DNA from: Hoeflea phototrophica DFL-43
GTDB taxonomy: Bacteria > Pseudomonadota > Alphaproteobacteria > Rhizobiales > Rhizobiaceae
Length of the DNA: 64,000 bases
Reading direction: 5' to 3'
Assembly (NCBI RefSeq): GCF_000154705.2
Contig: NZ_CM002917.1
Span: forward strand, 3,669,853-3,733,852
Of the stretch, positions 51,542 to 59,223 are shown one piece after another (within the stretch, counting starts at the first letter, position 1; every line of letters starts with the position of its first letter). The position numbers were made by a program, and so were the translations under genes. The notes under the pieces are model-generated. The model did not search any database. It was given only the letters and a program-made list of their open reading frames with translations, and had not been told where the DNA came from.

Positions 51542-54500
51542 TGGCGACGATCCTGCTCGGTCTCGCCGGCGCCTCGCTTGGCGGCGGATTGTTCGGCCCC
51601 GGCCTTGGCGTCGTCGCCGGACGGGCGATCGGGGCGCTGGCCGGATCGCTGATCGACCAGGCCATTGTCGGCGCGCTCACGCCGCCGGTCGAACGCACCG
51701 GGCCGAGGCTCACCACCACCGACATCCAGGACGCCACCGAAGGCGCACCGATCGACCGGCTGCACGGCCGGGCACGGCTGACCGGCCACATGATCTGGGC
51801 CACCCGCTTTGAGGAACAGGTGACCACCGAGACCTCCGGCGGCAAGGGCTTTGGCGGGCCGAAGGTGACGACCACCACCTATGCCTATTTCGGCAATTTC
51901 GCTGTGGCGCTGTGCGAGGGGCCGGTCGCAGGCATCGGCCGGATCTGGGCCGACGGCAAGGAAATCGATCAGACCGAAATCGAGTTCCGCTTCCATTCCG
52001 GCAGCGAGACGCAAATGCCTGATCCGCTGATCGAAGCCAAGGAAGGTCAGGCGCCGCCCTATCGCGGCGTCGCCTATATCGTGTTCGAGCGGCTGGCGCT
52101 CGCCAGTTACGGCAACCGCTTTCCTCAAGTGTCGGTCGAGGTGTTCCGCCCGCCCGGCGATCTGGAAACAGCGCTTCCGGGCGTCGCCATCATCGGCGGC
52201 AACGAGTTCGGCTTCGACACGCAACGGGTGAACGAGGGCGCCGGAAACACCTTTGCCGGAACGAGCGAAGAGCGGCCGCTCAACCGTCACCAGACGATTG
52301 CGGCAACCGATTGGGCGGCCTCGATCGACCGGCTGCAGATGCTTTGCCCCAATGCCAAGAGCGTCATGCTGGTGGCCCCTTGGTTCGGCGACGATCTTCG
52401 GTGCGGGCAGTGCACGATCCGGCCCAAGGTCGACGACGACGCCAAGCAAACCAGCCCGCATCTCTGGACCGTGAGCGGGCTGACCCGCGACACGGCGCTG
52501 GTGATCAGCAAGGTCGGCGGCAGGCCCGCCTATGGCGGCTCGGCCAATGATGCGAGCCTGATCCGGGCGATCCAGGATCTGAAAGCGCGCGGGCTGAAGG
52601 TGACGCTTCTGCCTTTCATCATGATGGACATCGCCGCCGGCAACGCGCTCGCCAATCCCTGGTCGGACAATGCGGCCACCATCGGCCAGCCGCTCTATCC
52701 CTGGCGCGGACGCATCACCGGTTCACCTGCAGTGGGCTATGCCGGAAGCGTCGACAAGACCGCCACAGCCGCGGCCCAGGTGGCGGCGTTTCTGGGAACA
52801 GCAGCGCCAAGTCACTTCTCCGGGTCCGGCACGGCGATCGCCTATTCGGGACCGGCGGAATGGTCCTATCGCCGCTTCATCCTGCACCATGCGCGATTGG
52901 CGCAACTGGCTGGCGGCGTCGACAGCTTCCTGATCGGTTCGGAGATGGTGGCGCTGACGCAATTGCGCTCGGGCGCCTCGACCTATCCCTTTGTCGACGG
53001 GCTGGTTGCGCTCTTGAGTGACTGCCGCTCCATTCTCGGCGCGGGAACGGACATCGGCTATTCGGCCGACTGGAGCGAATATCATTCGCACCGCCCGGCA
53101 GACGGATCAGGCGACGTCTATTTCAATCTCGATCCGCTCTGGGCGCATGCCGATTGCGATTTCATCGGCATCGACAATTACTTTCCATTGAGCGACTGGC
53201 GCGACGGCTCCGGCCATCTCGATCTCGCCCTTGATCACGGCCCGACCGGCCGCTCCTCGATCCACGACCAGGCCTATTTGCGCGCGAACATCGAGGGCGG
53301 GGAATATTTCGACTGGTACTATGCCAGCCAGGCCGCGCGCGACGCGCAAGACCGGACACCGATCACAGACGGCCTGGCGGCCAAGCACTGGGTGTTCCGC
53401 CAGAAGGACATTCGCAACTGGTGGCTCAACCCGCACTACAATCGCCCGGCCGGTGTGGAGGCCGGCGCGCCGACCGGCTGGACGGCGCAGTCCAAGCCGG
53501 TCCGCTTCATCGAATTCGGCTGCCCGGCGGTCGACAAGGGCGCCAACCAGCCCAATGTCTTTGTCGATCCGAAATCGAGCGAGAGCTTCTACCCGCATTA
53601 CTCCAATGGCGCGCGCGACGACGCCATGCAGCGGGCCTGGCTGGAGGCGATGATCGGATACTGGTCGGGCGCGGCCAACCCGGCCTCAAACGTCTATGCC
53701 GGGCCGATGATCGATCTGGCGAACAGCAACGCCTGGTCCTGGGACGCGAGGCTGTGGCCGGATTTTCCGCTGACCGGCGACTGGGGCGACGCGCCCAATT
53801 GGGAAACCGGTCACTGGCTGGTCGGCCGCGCCGGCACCGCGCCGGCGCTGGAGACCATCCGGGCTATCCTCAAGGATGCGGGTTTTGCCGACTATCTGAT
53901 CGAGGCCACGCCCGTGGGCGCCGATGGCGTGACGGCGGGAAACCTGACCAGCCCGCGCGCCATGCTCGACGCGCTGCGCCCGGTGTTCCAGTTCGACGCG
54001 GTCGAATCCGATGGGCTGATCAAGTTTCTCTCCCGCCACGGCCACGCCCCGGCGCTGACCATCACCGAACAGGATCTGGTGGCCGATCCCGAGGACCCGG
54101 TCCGCTACCGCCTGACCCGGACCCAGGAGACCGAACTGCCGGCGGCGGTGAAGATCCGCTATGGCGATCCGGGCCGAGACGACCAGCCGGCCGGCGCCGA
54201 GGCAAGGCGTGCGGCCGGCGGCGGCCGCAAGATCAGCGAGTTCTCGCCGCCGGTGCTGCTGGCCGAAAACCTCGCCGCACTTGCTGCCGAACGCGAGCTG
54301 CATGCGGCCTGGACGGCGCGCGAACAGGCGAGTTTCGCGCTGCCGCCAAAATATCTGGCGCTCGACCCCGGCGACGTGATCGACTTTGTGCCTGCCGGCA
54401 TGACGCTCAAAGCGAGCGACATCGGCGATGCCGGTGCGCGGCAGGTCGAGGCGTTCCGCGTCGACAGGCTGGCGCGCGGATCCGCACCGCTGCCCAGATC

Positions 54501-55467
54501 CGCAAGCCCGCCCAGGCCGGCGCCCACAACCCGGCCGGCATCGGTGGTGTTTGTCGACGGCCCGCTGCTGGGCGACGAGGATTCCGGCCATGCCGGCTAT
54601 GCGGCCGGGATCATGCTGCCCTTTGGCGGTGGCATCGCGCTGTGGCGGTCGCCCGGCGACAGCGGCTTCACGCTTGATAGCCTGTTGAATGCGCCGGCCA
54701 TTCTGGGCGAGACCACCGGTGATTTCCATTCAGGCCCGGTCTGGCGCTGGGACCGGGTCAACACGCTGCATCTGCGGCTGGCGCGCGGTACGCTGTCGTC
54801 TGCCACCGAAGAGCTGGTGCTGAACGGCGCCAACGCGCTGATGGTTGAAAACCAGGATGGCGAATTGGAGCTTCTGCAATTTACGACCGCGACCGCGACC
54901 GGACCCTTTGAATGGGCGCTGACCGGCTTGCTGCGCGGCCAGAAGGGCAGCGAGCATGCGATGCGCGATCCGGTGCCCGCCGGCGCGCGGGTGGTGGCGG
55001 TCAATTCAGCACTTCGTCAGACCGCACTGCCCTCGGAGCTGATCGGCCTGCCGCTCAACTGGCGGAGCGGCCCGGCCAATCTCGACATCGCCTCGGATGG
55101 ATTTACCGAGCAGCAGGTGACGCTGTCGGCCAAAGGGCTCAGACCGCTGGCACCTGCGCATCTGCGCGCCGTCACCTCGCCTGCGGGCGATACCGCGATC
55201 AGCTGGATCCGGCGCACCCGCATCAGCGGCGACAGCTGGGATCAGCCGGACGTGCCGCTTGGCGAAGAGGCCGAGGCCTACGAGGTCGACATTCTCGACG
55301 GGCTGGGCGCGCCGGTGCGCACCATCGCCAGCTCTTCGCCATCCGCCGTCTACACCGCCACCCAGCGCGCCAGCGACGGGATCGCTGCGCCCTTCGACAT
55401 CGCCGTCACCCAGCTTTCGGCCAGCTATGGCCGGGGCATTGCAAAGAGGATCACCGTCCATGCCTGA
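51541..55467 (+). CDS. GTA-like tail fibre/host-specificity 'megatron' protein
   Basis: 1308 aa from ATG 51541. The N-terminus is hydrophobic (LLGLAGASLGGGLFGPGLGV). A hub domain with ATRFEEQVTTETSGGKGFGG is followed by a TIM-barrel-like domain, about 330-770 (LLPFIMMDIAAGNALANPWS, DFIGIDNYFPLSDWR, FIEFGCPAVDKGANQPN). A phage-tail Rcc01698-like domain follows, then a C-terminal region (LRAVTSPAGDTAISWIRRT) of fibronectin-like type. In GTA this protein forms the tail tip and binds the host. Overlaps NlpC/P60 by one base and DUF2793 by 8 nt. Confidence 0.9.
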   Translation: MATILLGLAGASLGGGLFGPGLGVVAGRAIGALAGSLIDQAIVGALTPPVERTGPRLTTTDIQDATEGAPIDRLHGRARLTGHMIWATRFEEQVTTETSGGKGFGGPKVTTTTYAYFGNFAVALCEGPVAGIGRIWADGKEIDQTEIEFRFHSGSETQMPDPLIEAKEGQAPPYRGVAYIVFERLALASYGNRFPQVSVEVFRPPGDLETALPGVAIIGGNEFGFDTQRVNEGAGNTFAGTSEERPLNRHQTIAATDWAASIDRLQMLCPNAKSVMLVAPWFGDDLRCGQCTIRPKVDDDAKQTSPHLWTVSGLTRDTALVISKVGGRPAYGGSANDASLIRAIQDLKARGLKVTLLPFIMMDIAAGNALANPWSDNAATIGQPLYPWRGRITGSPAVGYAGSVDKTATAAAQVAAFLGTAAPSHFSGSGTAIAYSGPAEWSYRRFILHHARLAQLAGGVDSFLIGSEMVALTQLRSGASTYPFVDGLVALLSDCRSILGAGTDIGYSADWSEYHSHRPADGSGDVYFNLDPLWAHADCDFIGIDNYFPLSDWRDGSGHLDLALDHGPTGRSSIHDQAYLRANIEGGEYFDWYYASQAARDAQDRTPITDGLAAKHWVFRQKDIRNWWLNPHYNRPAGVEAGAPTGWTAQSKPVRFIEFGCPAVDKGANQPNVFVDPKSSESFYPHYSNGARDDAMQRAWLEAMIGYWSGAANPASNVYAGPMIDLANSNAWSWDARLWPDFPLTGDWGDAPNWETGHWLVGRAGTAPALETIRAILKDAGFADYLIEATPVGADGVTAGNLTSPRAMLDALRPVFQFDAVESDGLIKFLSRHGHAPALTITEQDLVADPEDPVRYRLTRTQETELPAAVKIRYGDPGRDDQPAGAEARRAAGGGRKISEFSPPVLLAENLAALAAERELHAAWTAREQASFALPPKYLALDPGDVIDFVPAGMTLKASDIGDAGARQVEAFRVDRLARGSAPLPRSASPPRPAPTTRPASVVFVDGPLLGDEDSGHAGYAAGIMLPFGGGIALWRSPGDSGFTLDSLLNAPAILGETTGDFHSGPVWRWDRVNTLHLRLARGTLSSATEELVLNGANALMVENQDGELELLQFTTATATGPFEWALTGLLRGQKGSEHAMRDPVPAGARVVAVNSALRQTALPSELIGLPLNWRSGPANLDIASDGFTEQQVTLSAKGLRPLAPAHLRAVTSPAGDTAISWIRRTRISGDSWDQPDVPLGEEAEAYEVDILDGLGAPVRTIASSSPSAVYTATQRASDGIAAPFDIAVTQLSASYGRGIAKRITVHA

Positions 55468-56512
55468 CCAGACCGCCAATCTCGCCCTGCCGCTCCTCGC
55501 TGCCAGCCAGGCGCAAAAGCACGTGACCCACAATGAGTCACTCACTGATCTGGACGCCCTGGTGCAGATCTCGGTTCTTGACCGCAATCTGACAGCACCT
55601 CCCGGCGGCGCGACAGAGGGCGACCGCTATATTCCCGCCAGCCCCGCGACCGGCGCCTGGGCCGGTCAGGAGAACAGGATCGCGGTCTCGCGCGACGGCG
55701 GCTGGGTGTTTTACACGCCCCGCGAAGGCTGGCTTGCCTGGGTGGCCGATGAGGACACGCTGATCGCCTGGGATGGCGGGGCCTGGACTGGCGCGGGCGG
55801 GGCGAACGCCGCGCTCGTGACGCTGGGGGTGAATGCCAGTGCGGACTGGACAAACCGGCTTTCGGTCACGGCGCCGTCGGTTCTGTTCAACAGCGAGACA
55901 GACGACATCAATGCCACGCTGAACAAGCAGGCGGCGGGCGATGACGCGCGCTTTACCTTCCAGACGGGATTTTCCACCCGCGCGCTGTTCGGTCTGTTGG
56001 CAAATGATGATTTTACCCTCAAGGTCACCCCGGATGGATCGGTCTTTCATGACGCGATGGTGGTCGACAAGGACACCGGAGGCGTGTCGTTTCCGAATAT
56101 GTGCCGCTTCTCGGCCTACCTCAATTACGATCACTATGCGGCGACAAGCTATGTGACCACGGACCTCAACAACGAGGATCTGGACATCGGAAATGTCTTT
56201 GCATCGGGAACCTTCACCGCGCCTCGAACGGCTTCATACCTGCTGGGCTACACAATGGGCTGGACACAGAACGGAACCAACCTTCCTGCCAACTGTCACG
56301 GCCGGCTCCTTGTCAATGGGACGGACGAGCTGTTGCCGGCAGCCGATCAGGGAACAACGGCCGCGGCGAACTCCGGGAAGATCATCCTGGCCTGCACCGG
56401 CCTCGTGCCACTGATGGCGGGAGACACCGTGCAGCTTCAGCACAAGTTCTCCAGCACCGACGGCTACGCCTCGGCCGGCATCACCCGCTTCTGGGGGGAG
56501 ATGGTGGCTTAG
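55460..56512 (+). CDS. DUF2793 family tail tip/fibre protein
   Basis: 350 aa from ATG 55460. The N-terminal 100 residues are DUF2793: TANLALPLLAASQAQKHVTH, NESLTDLDALVQISVLDRNL, then GDRYIPASPATGAWAGQENR. The C-terminal 150 residues are beta-rich with a C1q-like pattern (ASGTFTAPRTASYLLGYTMG, GDTVQLQHKFSSTDGYASAG) and would be the host-contact domain. Last structural gene. Confidence 0.85.
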   Translation: MPDQTANLALPLLAASQAQKHVTHNESLTDLDALVQISVLDRNLTAPPGGATEGDRYIPASPATGAWAGQENRIAVSRDGGWVFYTPREGWLAWVADEDTLIAWDGGAWTGAGGANAALVTLGVNASADWTNRLSVTAPSVLFNSETDDINATLNKQAAGDDARFTFQTGFSTRALFGLLANDDFTLKVTPDGSVFHDAMVVDKDTGGVSFPNMCRFSAYLNYDHYAATSYVTTDLNNEDLDIGNVFASGTFTAPRTASYLLGYTMGWTQNGTNLPANCHGRLLVNGTDELLPAADQGTTAAANSGKIILACTGLVPLMAGDTVQLQHKFSSTDGYASAGITRFWGEMVA

Positions 56513-56522
56513 GCCAATCAGC

Positions 56523-56645
56523 CTATCCGAATTGAAGATAGAGGAAGAGGAACACCAAAAACGCGATCCCGATGGCGCCACCCACATAGGAGCGCCAGGT
56601 GACCGGAGGTCCAGCATAATCCTCTGATTTTTCGTATCCGCTCAT
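56523..56645 (-). CDS. Very small membrane protein at the right end (40 aa)
   Basis: MSGYEKSEDYAGPPVTWRSY followed by one membrane helix (GGAIGIAFLVFLFLYLQFG). It is opposite to the late operon and 10 nt after the fibre gene stop. A short reverse-strand membrane protein in this place could be a lysogeny or exclusion gene. No family recognised and no good ribosome site, so existence is uncertain. Confidence 0.4.
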   Translation of the reverse strand: MSGYEKSEDYAGPPVTWRSYVGGAIGIAFLVFLFLYLQFG

Positions 56646-56836
56646 GACAGCGAGAATACCACGAATGCGGAAGCTGCGCCAACAAGTGAACGATGGACGG
56701 ATGGACCGGGGCTTGCGCTCCGGTCGGCGGGCAAGTCGCCAAACCAGATCCGCCGGACAGCAAGATGAGTTAACCGTCACCACCCGCCGCCTCTTTCGAG
56801 GCAGGTGGAGGGTGACCGACAGCTGGTTAATTCGAC

Positions 56837-57022
56837 ATGAAAGACATTCGATGCGGGAAATGTTCGGCCCTCTTGTTCAGGGCTGGACAGAACGCCACTT
56901 TGGGCGATATCGAAATCAAGTGCCGCCGTTGCGGCACCATCAATCATCTGAGGCCAGCCGAGCCCGCGACCGAACGCCAGGAGCGTCGATCAAGGAGCTC
57001 AGACATTGTCAAATCCGGTTAA
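56837..57022 (+). CDS. com: Com family zinc-binding translational regulator
   Basis: 61 aa. MKDIRCGKCSALLFRAGQNA, then DIEIKCRRCGTINHLRPAEP, gives four Cys in two CxxC pairs, as in phage Mu Com. In Mu, Com binds the mom mRNA and opens its ribosome site. Here the next gene is a DNA adenine methylase whose start lies inside com, with AAGGAG at 56992-56997. The product is therefore likely to control that methylase. Confidence 0.88.
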   Translation: MKDIRCGKCSALLFRAGQNATLGDIEIKCRRCGTINHLRPAEPATERQERRSRSSDIVKSG

Positions 57023-57809
57023 ACCTATCTCGCCGCCAGCCGCCTATATCGGTGGCAAACGCATCCTCGCCAAGGCAATCATTGAGCGAATCAATGCCAC
57101 ACCGCACACCGGCTACGCAGAGCCCTTTGTCGGCATGGGCGGTGTGTTTCTGCGCCGAGCGAGCAAGCCCAGGACCGAGGTGATCAACGACTTCAATGGT
57201 GAGGTCGCCAATTTGTTCCGGATCCTGCAGCGGCATTACCCGCAGTTCATGGAAACGCTCAAATTCCAGATCACGTCGCGGCGCGAGTTTCAGCGCCTGG
57301 TCGGCTGCGATCCGGCAACCCTCACCGATCTCGAACGCGCCGCCCGCTTCCTCTATCTCCAGCGGCTGAGTTTCGGTGGCAAGGTCACCGGTCAGAATTT
57401 TGGCGTCGCCAAGGATGGCGGCGGCCGCTTCAACATCACCCGCCTCGGGCCAGTGTTGGAAGACATTCACGAGCGCATGGCCGGCGTCGTCATCGAGCAG
57501 CTCGATTGGCGCGATTTCCTCAAACGCTGGGACCGGCCGGGCATGCTGTTTTATCTCGACCCGCCCTATTACGGGAACGAAGACGACTATGGTCCGGGCA
57601 TGTTCTCAAGATCGGATTTCGAGGAAATGGCAGCCACTTTGAAGGGGCTTCGAGGCGGCGTCATACTGTCTTTGAACGACCGTCCCGAGGTGCGTGCGAT
57701 CTTTAAAGGCTTCGCGATCAAGGCGATCGACTGCACTTACTCGATCGCCGGCGGTGTTGGTAAAAAGGTTAAGGAGGTCATTGTTTCGAAACAGGCAAAC
57801 AAACGTTGA
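57006..57809 (+). CDS. dam: DNA adenine methylase (D12 class, Dam-like), com-coupled
   Basis: 267 aa. SAM motif AYIGGKRILAKAII, motif EPFVGMGGVFLRRASKP, DPPY catalytic box in LFYLDPPYYGNEDDYGPG, and ENDFNGE-like NDFNGEVANLF. It methylates adenine in phage DNA. The start is TTG 57006 with AAGGAG 8 nt before it; it overlaps com by 17 nt. Weak start inside com suggests translational control. The stop TGA (57807-57809) ends 2 nt before an IS3-family element, so the gene is intact but what lay after it was separated. Confidence 0.9.
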   Translation: MSNPVKPISPPAAYIGGKRILAKAIIERINATPHTGYAEPFVGMGGVFLRRASKPRTEVINDFNGEVANLFRILQRHYPQFMETLKFQITSRREFQRLVGCDPATLTDLERAARFLYLQRLSFGGKVTGQNFGVAKDGGGRFNITRLGPVLEDIHERMAGVVIEQLDWRDFLKRWDRPGMLFYLDPPYYGNEDDYGPGMFSRSDFEEMAATLKGLRGGVILSLNDRPEVRAIFKGFAIKAIDCTYSIAGGVGKKVKEVIVSKQANKR

Positions 57810-57891
57810 ACTGAGCTACCCCCCGAAATTTGGACACTGACATAAGCTACGATTTGCAGTCTGCTGATCTTCGACGAGAAGGAGATCAGAG

Positions 57892-58185
57892 ATGTCGAAA
57901 CGCAAGCAACACGCGCCTGAGTTCAAAGCGAAGGTCGCGCTGGAAGCCCTGAAGGGCGAGGAAACCGCCGCTGAGTTGGCGAGCCGGTTCGGGGTGCATC
58001 CAACGATGATCCATCAATGGAAACGTGCGCTCCTTGAGGGCGCGTCCGGCGTGTTCGAACGCGGCGGTCGAAAGAAGCCCGAGATCGACGAGGAGCAGGT
58101 GAAGGAACTCCACGCCAAGATCGGGGAGCTGGCCGTGGCCAACTCTTTTTTGGAAAGAAAGCTGAAGCCATGGGGCGGGAAGTGA
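57892..58185 (+). CDS. IS3-family transposase OrfA
   Basis: 97 aa with an N-terminal helix-turn-helix: HAPEFKAKVALEALKGEETA, then ELASRFGVHPTMIHQWKRAL. A leucine-zipper-like helix follows (EQVKELHAKIGELAVANSFL) and LERKLKPWGGK ends it. The end overlaps OrfB in the -1 frame, where the fused transposase would be made. Confidence 0.9.
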   Translation: MSKRKQHAPEFKAKVALEALKGEETAAELASRFGVHPTMIHQWKRALLEGASGVFERGGRKKPEIDEEQVKELHAKIGELAVANSFLERKLKPWGGK

Positions 58186-59045
58186 GGCGCGGCATGGTCG
58201 AACCCGATCACCCCCAGCTGTCGATAGGCCAGCAGTGCAAGCTGCTGTCGATCGCGCGCTCGTCCTTCTACTACACGCCTAAGGGCGAGACCGAGCAGAA
58301 CCTCGACCTGATGCGTCAAATCGACGAGCAGTTCCTTGAAACGCCGTTCTTCGGCGTCCGGCAGATGACCTGGCATCTGCGCAACGATGGCCATCTGGTG
58401 AACGAGAAACGGATACGCCGGTTGATGCGCCTGATGGGGTTGATGCCGATCTATCAGAAACCCAATACCAGCAGGCCGGCGAAAGGGCACAAGACCTATC
58501 CCTACCTGCTGAAAGGACTGCGCGTGGATCGACCGAACCAGGTCTGGTGCTCGGACATCACCTACCTGCCCATGCGGCGTGGCTTTCTCTACCTCGTCGC
58601 CATCATGGACTGGCACACCCGTAAGGTTCTGGCCTGGCGCGTCTCGAATACGCTGGAGGCCGACTTCTGTGTCGAGGCGCTGAATGAGGCCATCCACAAG
58701 TTCGGCCAGCCGGAGATCATGAATACAGACCAGGGCAGCCAGTTCACATCCTTCGCCTGGACGGACCGCTTGCGCCGGACCGGCGTGCGCATCTCGATGG
58801 ATGGAAAGGGGCGGTTCCTCGACAATATTTTCATCGAGCGCCTGTGGCGGACGCTGAAATATGAATGTGTCTACCTGCATGCCTGGGAGACCGGATCAGA
58901 AGCGAAGGCGGGCATCCGCAAATGGATGACGTTCTACAACCATCAACGCCCACACTCAGCCCTTGGTGGAAGACCACCTGCCGTGGTCTATTGGCTGGGA
59001 AAAGACGAAACCCAACCCGATCAGCAAGTGCAAAGAGTAGCTTAA
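58170..59045 (+). CDS. IS3-family transposase OrfB (DDE integrase)
   Basis: 291 aa in the -1 frame relative to OrfA. HTH_21 region (FFGVRQMTWHLRNDGHLVNE), then rve core with Asp in NQVWCSDITYLPM, Asp in IMNTDQGSQFTS and Glu in NIFIERLWRTLKYE. A run TCTTTTTTGG near 58143-58152 is a possible slippage region for the OrfAB fusion. No disabling change seen. Confidence 0.92.
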   Translation: MGREVRRGMVEPDHPQLSIGQQCKLLSIARSSFYYTPKGETEQNLDLMRQIDEQFLETPFFGVRQMTWHLRNDGHLVNEKRIRRLMRLMGLMPIYQKPNTSRPAKGHKTYPYLLKGLRVDRPNQVWCSDITYLPMRRGFLYLVAIMDWHTRKVLAWRVSNTLEADFCVEALNEAIHKFGQPEIMNTDQGSQFTSFAWTDRLRRTGVRISMDGKGRFLDNIFIERLWRTLKYECVYLHAWETGSEAKAGIRKWMTFYNHQRPHSALGGRPPAVVYWLGKDETQPDQQVQRVA

Positions 59046-59223
59046 TTTACGCCAGAAACTGTCCAACGAATGGGGAGTAGCTCAAACCTCGACAATTTTA
59101 GTGGTTTCGTTATCAACTCGTTTGCCTGCGTTGGTTCTATGGATTATCGATGAAGCTGGACTTGGGAAGGTGTTTTGCGCCCTATCGCAGGTCTTTTGAG
59201 CATTCTTGAATAGGATACTGATT

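Larger units (their letters stand above)
57812..59084 (+). mobile_element. IS3-family insertion sequence at the prophage right end
   Basis: 1273 bp with imperfect inverted repeats TGAGCTACCCCCCGAAATTT and, on the complement of the right end, TGAGCTACTCCCCATTCGTT; both continue to GGACA. AAC is repeated at 57809-57811 and 59085-59087 as a 3-bp target duplication. orfA and orfB overlap in a -1 relation, as normal for IS3. It is intact and starts 2 nt after the dam stop. Confidence 0.88.
22700..59130 (+). mobile_element. Transposable Mu-like prophage with GTA-like long tail (ends approximate)
   Basis: About 36 kb including a 1.3-kb IS. The order is repressor, early promoter, Ner-like, DnaA-IV-like, ParB-like, MuA, MuB, DUF3164, GemA, Mor, lysis, terminases, portal, MuF, protease, capsid, tail, com-dam. 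The replication and head genes are Mu-type. The tail genes are those of alphaproteobacterial GTAs and siphophages, with no sheath or baseplate-wedge genes, so a non-contractile tail is expected, as described for RcapMu. All core genes appear open. The true ends lie between 22562-22770 and about 59085-59220. Confidence 0.82.

Noticed and set aside
53421..54677. 418-codon open frame in another frame of the megatron gene
   Set aside because: High-GC shadow frame, Arg/Gly-rich with no motif. The megatron frame is unbroken and recognised.
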